Source: Nitrospirota bacterium
Lineage (GTDB): Bacteria > Nitrospinota > Nitrospinia > Nitrospinales > Nitrospinaceae
NCBI GenBank assembly: GCA_003229345.1
Contig: QIDN01000362.1
Location: 1 to 7,285, forward strand
Length of the DNA stretch: 7,285 nt
Direction of reading: 5' to 3'
Shown here: piece by piece, positions 1-5,208 of the stretch
Numbering within the stretch: the first letter of the stretch is position 1
Layout: the number at the start of each line of letters is the position of its first letter
Made by a program: the position numbers and the translations under genes
Notes under the pieces: model-generated
Told to the model about the DNA's origin: nothing
What the model saw: only the letters and a program-made list of their open reading frames with translations
The model's database searches: none

Positions 1-44
1 GGGAACGGGTTAACCTACAACGCCTCTCGATAATCACCCGGCAC

Positions 45-58
45 AATTCAGAATTCAG
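45..58. repeat. 7-bp tandem duplication
   Basis: AATTCAG occurs twice in direct tandem immediately before the paired hairpins at 61-93. It could be a short target-site or slippage duplication. No transposase is nearby to support an insertion. Confidence 0.5.
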
Positions 59-60
59 GT

Positions 61-93
61 CCAGCGTTACGCTGGCCTGCGGGCGTAGCCCGC
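61..93. repeat. Two adjacent perfect hairpins, REP-like or terminator-like
   Basis: Two perfect inverted repeats lie almost end to end. CCAGCG (61-66) pairs with CGCTGG (70-75) around the loop TTA. GCGGGC (79-84) pairs with GCCCGC (88-93) around the loop GTA. The second is followed by a T-rich stretch (CTTTACATTTGTTGATT). On the plus strand it could therefore end transcription arriving from the left of the window. Paired GC-rich hairpins of this size also resemble extragenic palindromic (REP/MITE-like) elements. The two readings cannot be separated from one copy. The -35 box of the following promoter starts two bases after the second hairpin. Confidence 0.5.
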
Positions 94-94
94 C

Positions 95-123
95 TTTACA
101 TTTGTTGATTCCACTTTTAGAAT
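95..123 (+). promoter_or_regulatory. Sigma70-type promoter for the TPR gene pair
   Basis: The -35 box TTTACA (95-100) matches the TTGACA consensus at 5 of 6 positions. The spacer is exactly 17 bases. The -10 box TAGAAT (118-123) matches TATAAT at 5 of 6. The expected transcription start is near position 130, giving a leader of about 28 bases before the ATG at 158, with GGAG at 149-152 as ribosome binding site. This is the best promoter seen in the window. Confidence 0.6.
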
Positions 124-157
124 GAGTAGATATGTATCGTAAGACTTTGGAGTAAGC

Positions 158-1075
158 ATGACGCGTCCTGGAATCGACAAATACAAGGATATTTACCAGC
201 CCGAGGACATCCCTTCGTCCAAGCCACCGCCGGAACCTTCCCGCAACAAATTTCTTAAAATCGGGGCTTTTTTGATTCTCGCTGTCCTGCTCATTGGGGG
301 CCCCGCTTATTACTATGTCAGCCAGCGCGGGATCAGTTGGTTCGCGGATGACAAAGATTCCATTCAGGTAGAGAAGGGCAAGGAGATCATTGCCGTCCAG
401 CAACTGGTGAAAGAGGGCAAACTGGTGCGTGCCTTGGATGTGATTCAAACACTGTACACACTGCATCCCGATAACGCGGAGTATGTATCGACCGGTGCCT
501 GGGTTCATTTCAAGATGGAAAATTACCGGCGTGCGTTGAAATTATCCGAAAAGGCGGTGAAGCTGGATCCCGGCAGAGCCAGGGATCATGCCATTTTGGG
601 GGCGTCCCGCCTTTTTTTCAAACAATACAAACCGGCTCTTGAGACATCCTTGAAAGCCATTCAGCTGGACCCGGATCAATCCCTGGCCTATCTCACCATA
701 GGAGAGATTTATTTAAAGGAAAACGACCCAAAACGAGCCCTGCCTGCGCTGAAGCAGGCCGGACGCCTGGATTCGGACAACGCACGGGTGTGGACCCGGT
801 TGAGTTCAGCCTTCATCAAACTCGAACAATGGGACAAGGCACAACTCTCTGCTGAAAGGGCGCTGGAACTGGCACCGGACACCCCCGGCGTGCATTTCAA
901 CCTGGCCATGATATATTACAAGAAACAACAGGGACAACAGGCCGTGGAACACATGCAACGGGCGGAAGATTTGTACGGGCAGGCTGGTCAACTTGAATGG
1001 GCGGGGAAGGCCCGGCAGAACAAAGATCTCATCATCCGGAAATTCAAACTGCGGCCGGAAGATATTATTCCTTGA
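158..1075 (+). CDS. Membrane-anchored TPR repeat protein
   Basis: The 305-residue product has a short proline-rich cytoplasmic tail (residues 1-30). One hydrophobic segment follows (about 33-53), preceded by basic residues (R29, K31, K34), which suggests N-in topology. About six consecutive tetratricopeptide repeats run from residue 74 to 276, each with the usual pattern of A/G/Y positions and the 'LDP' or 'LAPD' repeat ends. The TPR part should therefore lie in the periplasm, anchored in the inner membrane. TPR arrays are protein-protein scaffolds and the partner is not known. The ATG at 158 has GGAG five bases upstream and sits behind a good promoter. It is the first gene of a probable operon with the small TPR gene that starts 48 bases after its stop. 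No enzyme motif is visible. The call as a TPR protein is secure; its role is unknown. Confidence 0.9.
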   Translation: MTRPGIDKYKDIYQPEDIPSSKPPPEPSRNKFLKIGAFLILAVLLIGGPAYYYVSQRGISWFADDKDSIQVEKGKEIIAVQQLVKEGKLVRALDVIQTLYTLHPDNAEYVSTGAWVHFKMENYRRALKLSEKAVKLDPGRARDHAILGASRLFFKQYKPALETSLKAIQLDPDQSLAYLTIGEIYLKENDPKRALPALKQAGRLDSDNARVWTRLSSAFIKLEQWDKAQLSAERALELAPDTPGVHFNLAMIYYKKQQGQQAVEHMQRAEDLYGQAGQLEWAGKARQNKDLIIRKFKLRPEDIIP

Positions 1076-1082
1076 GGCAGAG

Positions 1083-1118
1083 ATGACCCTCCACATTAAA
1101 GTTCAACCAAACCATTGA
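1083..1118 (+). CDS. Possible 11-codon coupling or leader mini-ORF
   Basis: This ATG-started frame (MTLHIKVQPNH, stop TGA at 1116-1118) lies in the gap between the two TPR genes. It has GAGG at 1074-1077, five bases ahead of its ATG, a better ribosome binding site than the following gene has. Its stop codon lies five bases before the ATG at 1124 and overlaps the alternative TTG at 1115 (TTGA). This fits translational coupling by re-initiation. A chance frame of this length is quite possible, so confidence is low. Confidence 0.25.
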   Translation: MTLHIKVQPNH

Positions 1119-1123
1119 CTGCT

Positions 1124-1477
1124 ATGAGCGACCGTGAATTCGAACCCAGGTTAACGCCCAAGCCTCCTCCAACCGATCCGGCGGAAATTCATTTTAAAAA
1201 TGCCTGGCAACATCGAAAATTCAAACGGTACCAGGAAGCCGTTGACGAATTTCTAAAATCCCTGGAGCACAATCCAGATAAAGGCGCCACCCACTTCAAT
1301 CTGGGCCTGGTATACGATCAATTGAACGAGGGACGCCGGGCATTGACTCATGTTGAAAAAGCGCTGGCATTGTTTGGAACGGAACAACACGCTTCCAATA
1401 ATGCCGCCGCCCAAAGCCTGTTCAAAAAGCTGGTCAATAAATACCCAGACCTGGCCCAAGATATTCAAAAAAAATAA
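1124..1477 (+). CDS. Small soluble TPR protein
   Basis: The product is about 117 residues from the ATG at 1124. It has no signal peptide or membrane segment, so it should be cytoplasmic. It contains two clear TPR units, one from 'AEIHFKNAWQHRKFKRYQEA' and one from 'ATHFNLGLVYDQLNEGRRAL', followed by a charged helical tail ending in KK. The second unit and tail resemble the last TPR and tail of the preceding gene: both have HFNL, a Y two to four residues later, G..A..H, then an (F/Y)G turn and a long helix. An in-frame TTG at 1115 would add three residues. Neither start has a good Shine-Dalgarno sequence, and coupling to the mini-ORF at 1083-1118 may supply ribosomes. It is co-oriented with the membrane TPR gene, 48 bases away, so likely the same transcript. 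Function unknown. Confidence 0.8.
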   Translation: MSDREFEPRLTPKPPPTDPAEIHFKNAWQHRKFKRYQEAVDEFLKSLEHNPDKGATHFNLGLVYDQLNEGRRALTHVEKALALFGTEQHASNNAAAQSLFKKLVNKYPDLAQDIQKK

Positions 1478-1722
1478 CCTCTCCCAAAGAGTTCCATTGT
1501 ACCCCTCCAAGCTTGCCCAAAAGTGTCTTCGCCTATAAAAAACATTTAGTTATATAGATTTACACAGTTCTCCCAGGGCTATGGATCGCTCACTTTCAAT
1601 AAAAGTACATTATTTGTTAATGTATTTTAACCCCATTCAGGGTATTATTGGGAACACTTTTATAACGATGAAATCACGTCTTTGGTTTCCCGAAACGTCC
1701 TTACCGGGGAAGGTAAGTATTA
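1478..1722. other. AT-rich intergenic leader of the cyclase/HD-GYP gene
   Basis: This 245-base gap holds no convincing gene. It is AT-rich, especially 1531-1670, as expected for a promoter region. I looked for sigma70 boxes. TTTACA (1559-1564) is a good -35 with no -10 at the right distance. TATAAA (1534-1539), TATTAT (1643-1648) and TATAAC (1661-1666) are good -10 boxes with poor -35 partners. A promoter of another sigma class or an activator-dependent one is possible. A strong ribosome binding site, GGGGAAGG (1706-1713), lies nine bases before the ATG at 1723. No intrinsic terminator was found after the TPR gene, so some read-through from upstream is possible. Confidence 0.4.
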
Positions 1723-3741
1723 ATGGAAAAGATCAAGCGGTACGTATTTGACCATTTCGAAAGCCACTTCATATTCACGATTTTAGTCAGCGTTATACTG
1801 ATCAATTTCTTCATTTATTCCAAAATTGCGTTCCTCAATTTTTACTATCTCCCAATTATGCTCGCAGGTTATTACCTGGGGCGGCGCACGGCAGTGCTGG
1901 GTGCGTTTTTCACCATTCTCATGGTCTGGGTATTTGTGCTGGCAGACCTGGATCACTACTACTACTACTACGCCCAAGAAGAAAAATTCCACCTGTACTT
2001 TCACCTCACGGTTTGGGCTGGATTCCTGGTTCTGGCGGGGTGGATCATCGGCGGATTGAAGGAAAAACTCCGCTTCACCGACAAACTGCGGGAAGAGTTG
2101 GCGCAGGAAAAACAATTGCTGGATATCACCAACAATCGGTTGAATGATTACAGCTCTCAGCTGGAGACAAAGGTTTCTGAAAGAACTCAGGAACTGGAAC
2201 GGTCGCAGGGAAACGTCGAATCCTTAAAAACCCGTGTGGAAGATGCTTTATTCTCCGTAATGGATTCCAAGGTAGCGCGGTTGATGATCGAAGGTAAACT
2301 GCGCAACGAAAAACGGCGGATCTCCGTTTTATTTTCCGACCTCAAGGACTTTACCCTTTATTCCGAGCAGAACCCGCCGGAGCGAGTGATCAACGAATTG
2401 AATGTTTATCTCGCTGAAATGGAGGATTGCATCACCCAGTTCTACGGCCATATCGACAAATATATCGGCGACGGGATCATGGTGGAATTTGGAGCGCCTG
2501 TTAAATATAAAAATCATGCGGTTTTGGCAGTCTTGGCAGGCCTCACCATGCAGGAGGGAATGAAGAAAATTCCTACCCAATGGAAAATGCGGGTAGGAAT
2601 CGCCACGGGGGTGTCCGTGGTGGGTCTTTTGGGATTGAAGCGCAAAAGTTACTCTTGTATCGGAAATACCGTGAACCTGGCCTCCCGCCTTGAAGAATTA
2701 TGCGAGCCCGGTGAAGTCTACATCGACCACAACACGTATATGATTGTTCAACAATTTTTTCACGTCAGCCGGATTCGTTCCGTCTATGGGAAGCGGGAAG
2801 CGGACAAGATTGTGGAAGCTGAAATTCAATCCCTCGAAAACCTTCTGAATCAAAATCCCAACGACGCGCAGATGCTGTTCGCCCTGGGGCAGGCTTTCTT
2901 TAAAAAGCGGGCCGCCAGCGCCGCCATGGAGGTTTTTCAAAAAATATTAAAAATCAACCCGAACCATGTAGAAGCCCGCGAGGCCTACGCTGAGGCAGAG
3001 AAAAATCAGGACGAATACGAAAAAATAGCTATCCGCGGGAAAAAAGAGCGTGTATCGATTTATCGAGTCATAGGACTAAAAGACCCTCTTATGGATCGCA
3101 ACAAAATTCCCCGGTACTTCTTTGACAGGTATGCATCGGTAACTGCCAATATTAAATTACCGATGGAACTGATTCATGCATCCGAGGCGGTCGATGGCAC
3201 CCTGGGCCATGGCAAAACAGTGGCGCTTCTTTCATATGCACTGGCTGAAAAATTGGGATTGTCCCACAAGGAAAAAGAAGAACTTTTGATCGCCGGATAT
3301 TTACATGATTTGGGAAAGATCATTATCCCTCATGAAATCCGGGGCACCGACCGACCCTTGTCCAAGTACGAGCAGGCGCTGGTCTACCAACACCCAACAG
3401 AGACCAGCCGGATGATCAAGCAGTTGGGGTACACTTCAGAAATACTCCACAACTATGTGAAGAACCATCACGAACACTATGATGGATCGGGTTATCCGGA
3501 TAAATTAAAAGGGGAGCAAATTCCTCTGGGTTCACGGATACTGAGTATCGCCAACGATTTCGACGTCCTGACCAGCAACAGGAAAAATCAGGTGGGCTTG
3601 AATTATCAAACCGCCATTAAGAAATTGCAGAGGAAAACCAAGGCAGGCAAATATGATCCACAATGTCTCGCAGCATTAATGCAGTTGTTGAATTTACAAA
3701 CAACCCCTCCCCGCCTTCTCGCCTTTCCGCTAAGAACTTAA
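1723..3741 (+). CDS. Membrane class III adenylate cyclase fused to HD-GYP phosphodiesterase
   Basis: The 672-residue product has four parts. (1) Four hydrophobic segments at about 15-34, 38-55, 56-76 and 90-111 form a membrane sensor or anchor, followed by a coiled coil at about 115-180. (2) A class III cyclase domain starts near residue 198. It has both metal aspartates (D206 in FSDLKDF, D250 in KYIGDGIM), the adenine-selecting lysine K246, and transition-state residues N318 and R322 in VNLASRLE. S311 takes the second substrate-selecting position, as in class IIIb enzymes. All catalytic positions are present, so ATP-to-cAMP activity is likely. (3) TPR-like helices lie at about 365-425. They are followed by 'RGKKERVSIYRV' (438-449), which looks like the usual last strands of a cyclase domain. 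(4) An HD-GYP domain (about 480-655) has H496, H528-D529, K532, H557, H582-H583 and the GYP triplet 590-592. This family hydrolyses c-di-GMP, some members also cGAMP. The later metal aspartate is N611 instead. The ATG has GGGGAAGG nine bases upstream. Both catalytic parts should face the cytoplasm. Confidence 0.92.
   Translation: MEKIKRYVFDHFESHFIFTILVSVILINFFIYSKIAFLNFYYLPIMLAGYYLGRRTAVLGAFFTILMVWVFVLADLDHYYYYYAQEEKFHLYFHLTVWAGFLVLAGWIIGGLKEKLRFTDKLREELAQEKQLLDITNNRLNDYSSQLETKVSERTQELERSQGNVESLKTRVEDALFSVMDSKVARLMIEGKLRNEKRRISVLFSDLKDFTLYSEQNPPERVINELNVYLAEMEDCITQFYGHIDKYIGDGIMVEFGAPVKYKNHAVLAVLAGLTMQEGMKKIPTQWKMRVGIATGVSVVGLLGLKRKSYSCIGNTVNLASRLEELCEPGEVYIDHNTYMIVQQFFHVSRIRSVYGKREADKIVEAEIQSLENLLNQNPNDAQMLFALGQAFFKKRAASAAMEVFQKILKINPNHVEAREAYAEAEKNQDEYEKIAIRGKKERVSIYRVIGLKDPLMDRNKIPRYFFDRYASVTANIKLPMELIHASEAVDGTLGHGKTVALLSYALAEKLGLSHKEKEELLIAGYLHDLGKIIIPHEIRGTDRPLSKYEQALVYQHPTETSRMIKQLGYTSEILHNYVKNHHEHYDGSGYPDKLKGEQIPLGSRILSIANDFDVLTSNRKNQVGLNYQTAIKKLQRKTKAGKYDPQCLAALMQLLNLQTTPPRLLAFPLRT
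1957..1971 (+). repeat. (TAC)5 trinucleotide repeat in the cyclase gene
   Basis: Five consecutive TAC codons encode Tyr79-Tyr83, in the short loop between the third and fourth membrane segments of the cyclase/HD-GYP protein. Slippage by whole units would keep the frame and change the length of the tyrosine run. Confidence 0.8.
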
Positions 3742-3777
3742 TCCCGTTCTTGGACCACATAAAGGCGAGAGGCTCGC
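3715..3777. terminator. Compound stem-loop over the cyclase stop codon, possible convergent terminator
   Basis: TCTCGCCTTT (3717-3726) is an exact reverse complement of AAAGGCGAGA (3761-3770). Two more pairs (one G-T, one C-G) extend the stem to 12 pairs (3715-3726 with 3761-3772). The 34-base loop holds a second hairpin, AAGAAC (3732-3737) with GTTCTT (3746-3751), which covers the TAA at 3739-3741. The right arm can instead form a small hairpin, GCGAG (3765-3769) with CTCGC (3773-3777). The element lies between two convergent genes, where a two-way terminator is expected. There is no clear T-run on either strand, so a classical Rho-independent terminator is not proved. Confidence 0.4.
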
Positions 3778-3832
3778 ATTTCCAAAACCAACCGATTCGT
3801 TTGCAGCAGGCCTGCAGCTTAATCCTGTTCTT
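3737..3832. repeat. 15-mer direct repeat at the two convergent stop codons
   Basis: CTTAATCCCGTTCTT (3737-3751) and CTTAATCCTGTTCTT (3818-3832) match at 14 of 15 positions. The first copy contains the stop of the plus-strand cyclase gene. The second contains the stop of the minus-strand membrane protein gene. Sequence outside the 15 bases does not match. Confidence 0.6.
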
Positions 3833-4370
3833 TGTGCTTGAACTGGAACCTGCGAACCATTACCGCGAAAACGATAGCAGCAGCCATTCCTGCGGACAGG
3901 ATCAATCCATCAACAATCAAAACCAGAGAAATGGGAGTGTTGATGAGAAGCCACTCCATGACCTGATGAAGACCTACCCATGAATCCGGATTTTGCATCC
4001 AGGCTCCAAACGCAGTGCCGTCAAAAAGAAAACTAAACACCATCATGAGAGGCATGGCGTTCCACACACCGTCCTGCAACCAAATCACAGTCTGATATCC
4101 CAAAAGGCCAAAACCTGAAAGGAATACCGTAAAGCACAACAACAACCCGAGCAAACTGAGATTACCAAAAACATAATCCAGCACGGTAAACCGCTTGAAT
4201 AAAAATTTCAGCTCCTTCCGGGTTGCCTCATAGGCGGAAACCAAACCCTTTTCAAAAACAAAGCGACACGTCTCCAAGGCGTCCAAAACAAACAGACGAG
4301 CGGACTCCATAGCCCCTAACATTTCCCCAACACGTTTGGAATCGTCATAAGTTTTACCAGTCTGTACCAT
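3819..4370 (-). CDS. Hypothetical integral membrane protein
   Basis: I do not recognise this 183-residue protein. It starts with a charged, probably helical cytoplasmic region (residues 1-60, with many K/R/E). Hydrophobic segments follow at about 68-97 and 141-171, with a shorter one at about 104-122 that may span or re-enter the membrane. It ends in a basic tail (RRFQFKHKEQD). There is no cleavable signal peptide and no catalytic motif. The start is well supported: AAGGAG (4376-4381 on the minus strand) lies five bases from the ATG. It is downstream of the YfiR gene on the same strand, but the 179-base gap rich in inverted repeats leaves open whether it shares that transcript. Its stop faces the stop of the cyclase/HD-GYP gene 77 bases away. 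A role as a membrane partner of its neighbours is only a guess. Confidence 0.75.
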   Translation of the reverse strand: MVQTGKTYDDSKRVGEMLGAMESARLFVLDALETCRFVFEKGLVSAYEATRKELKFLFKRFTVLDYVFGNLSLLGLLLCFTVFLSGFGLLGYQTVIWLQDGVWNAMPLMMVFSFLFDGTAFGAWMQNPDSWVGLHQVMEWLLINTPISLVLIVDGLILSAGMAAAIVFAVMVRRFQFKHKEQD

Positions 4371-4437
4371 GATTTCTCCTTCCCGGCCGTGAGCTCTAAA
4401 ACACCCGATTCACGAAACCAATGAAAAACAAGAGCTA

Positions 4438-4506
4438 CCTCCCAGCCTACCCCCAGCGGTGGGAATAAGTCAAATACTCTCTCATTTTTGAGATGAGTCT
4501 GGGAGG
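4438..4506 (-). ncRNA. Candidate three-way-junction RNA element in the leader of the membrane protein gene
   Basis: CCTCCCAG (4438-4445) and CTGGGAGG (4499-4506) are exact reverse complements and would close a junction. Inside it are two hairpins. CCCA (4452-4455) pairs with TGGG (4460-4463) around a four-base loop. ACTCTCTCA (4476-4484) pairs with TGAGA and GAGT (4489-4498) with one bulged base and a TTTT loop. On the minus strand the element lies 68-136 bases before the ATG of the membrane protein gene and after the YfiR stop. It could be a cis-regulatory leader, a processing or attenuation structure, or a small RNA. It does not match a riboswitch consensus that I know. Confidence 0.3.
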
Positions 4507-4520
4507 CGATGGGATTCTTT

Positions 4521-4551
4521 AATTTTTGGGTGGGCTAACTTCCAAAAAATT
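4521..4551. terminator. AT-rich hairpin at the YfiR gene stop
   Basis: AATTTTTGG (4521-4529) pairs with CCAAAAAATT (4542-4551) with one bulged A, giving nine pairs around a 12-base loop. It overlaps the TAA of the YfiR-family gene. A T-run is inside the stem rather than after it on the minus strand, so termination there would be weak. It may mainly shape the 3' end of the message. Confidence 0.25.
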
Positions 4552-5122
4552 AATCACATTGGGAATTTACTATCCGGGCCAAACGCAGCAGTTTGGAGCT
4601 GATTTGCAGATTTTCCCGATGCGACGCTTCAATATTGATTTCAAACCGAACCTTGCCGCTCTTCAGGTAAAAATTGATGATTCCACATTGCCCGGCAAAA
4701 CCGGCCGTGTCCCCGATGGTTAGAATACCGGTGCCTTTGAGAATGCTGAGAATGGACTGCATCCGTCTCTTTTCAGAGGGGTTCACAAAAATAATATGGT
4801 ACTGACTCACCTCATTTAAATTTTTGACTCTGGAAACTTCCAGGAGCCTTTCCCGAACTTTTTTCCCGTTCAAATTCATCAAGGAATTATCAATGGGCCC
4901 CGTGCCCAGAATACCAATCCGGAGAGGAGAATTTTCTTCTTCAAACGCTTCAGGCGGCCAATCAATGAATTTGGTGAAATTGTGGATGAACGCCGCCTTG
5001 ACTTCATGTTCCACTGAAGCGACTTCAAGGGATACCTCGGCCAAAGCCTGGCCCGCCAGTGGCGCACACCAGCCCCAGAGGAGCAACCCAAATACTATGA
5101 AATGTCGCGACAGTTGATTCAT
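4550..5122 (-). CDS. YfiR/DUF4154-family periplasmic protein
   Basis: The 190-residue product from the ATG at 5122 has a signal peptide: basic start (MNQLSRH), hydrophobic core, and likely cleavage after A28 (GQALA). The mature part shows the YfiR/DUF4154 pattern. It has 'VKAAFIHNFTKFIDWP' (41-56), 'LRIGILG' (67-73), 'HIIFV' (109-113), 'GTGILTIGDTAGFA' (130-143), 'GKVRFEIN' (156-163) and 'ISSKLLRLARI' (174-184). YfiR of Pseudomonas is a periplasmic repressor of the diguanylate cyclase YfiN, relieved by the outer-membrane protein YfiB. Here the upstream neighbour is a TonB-dependent receptor 86 bases away, and no GGDEF gene is visible. Mature cysteines are only C146 and C189, so the two disulfides of the Pseudomonas protein are not both possible. 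A GTG at 5197 would add 25 residues, but it would bury the signal peptide. The ATG has AGGTG seven bases upstream and is preferred. Confidence 0.88.
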   Translation of the reverse strand: MNQLSRHFIVFGLLLWGWCAPLAGQALAEVSLEVASVEHEVKAAFIHNFTKFIDWPPEAFEEENSPLRIGILGTGPIDNSLMNLNGKKVRERLLEVSRVKNLNEVSQYHIIFVNPSEKRRMQSILSILKGTGILTIGDTAGFAGQCGIINFYLKSGKVRFEINIEASHRENLQISSKLLRLARIVNSQCD

Positions 5123-5129
5123 CAAAACA

Positions 5130-5134
5130 CACCT
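5130..5134 (-). promoter_or_regulatory. Ribosome binding site fixing the YfiR start
   Basis: AGGTG on the minus strand lies seven bases ahead of the ATG at 5122. It supports this internal start over the upstream GTG at 5197, and the signal peptide begins at the same methionine. Confidence 0.6.
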
Positions 5135-5159
5135 AAACAAAAATTGGAGGACTTTCTCC
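5135..5159 (-). terminator. Weak attenuator-like hairpin between the receptor and YfiR genes
   Basis: On the minus strand GGAG (5159-5156) can pair with CTCC (5149-5146) around a six-base loop, followed by AATTTTTGTTT. It has the form of an intrinsic terminator but only four base pairs. It could reduce read-through from the receptor gene into the YfiR gene. Chance is a fair explanation. Confidence 0.2.
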
Positions 5160-5208
5160 GGCTTCTTCAATTTTTTTATATTGGTTCGGTTCACCACTTG
5201 GGTTGCCT

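Noticed and set aside
3..125. Open plus-strand frame from the left edge to a TGA at 123-125
   Set aside because: It runs through the two palindromic hairpins and the promoter, and its roughly 40 residues look like translated non-coding sequence. A real upstream gene end could not be shown.
806..1096. Minus-strand frame of 96 codons opposite the first TPR gene
   Set aside because: It is the antisense of strong TPR coding sequence and shows no motif or ribosome binding site.
1559..1587. Promoter with TTTACA as -35 ahead of the cyclase gene
   Set aside because: No acceptable -10 hexamer lies 15-19 bases downstream.
3663..3983. Plus-strand frame of 106 codons across the end of the cyclase gene and into the membrane protein gene
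   Set aside because: It overlaps two better-supported genes on opposite strands, has no family motif, and its protein is rich in S, N and H with no clear fold.
4438..4506. Known c-di-GMP (GEMM) riboswitch in the structured intergenic region
   Set aside because: The conserved GEMM core and tetraloop/receptor bases were not found; only the general junction shape is present.
4549..4562. CRP-like half site TGTGA near the YfiR stop
   Set aside because: Only one half is present, with no TCACA partner, and it lies within the end of a coding region.
5123..5197. GTG start at 5197 extending the YfiR protein by 25 residues
   Set aside because: It would place a charged extension before the signal peptide. 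The ATG at 5122 has AGGTG at a proper distance.
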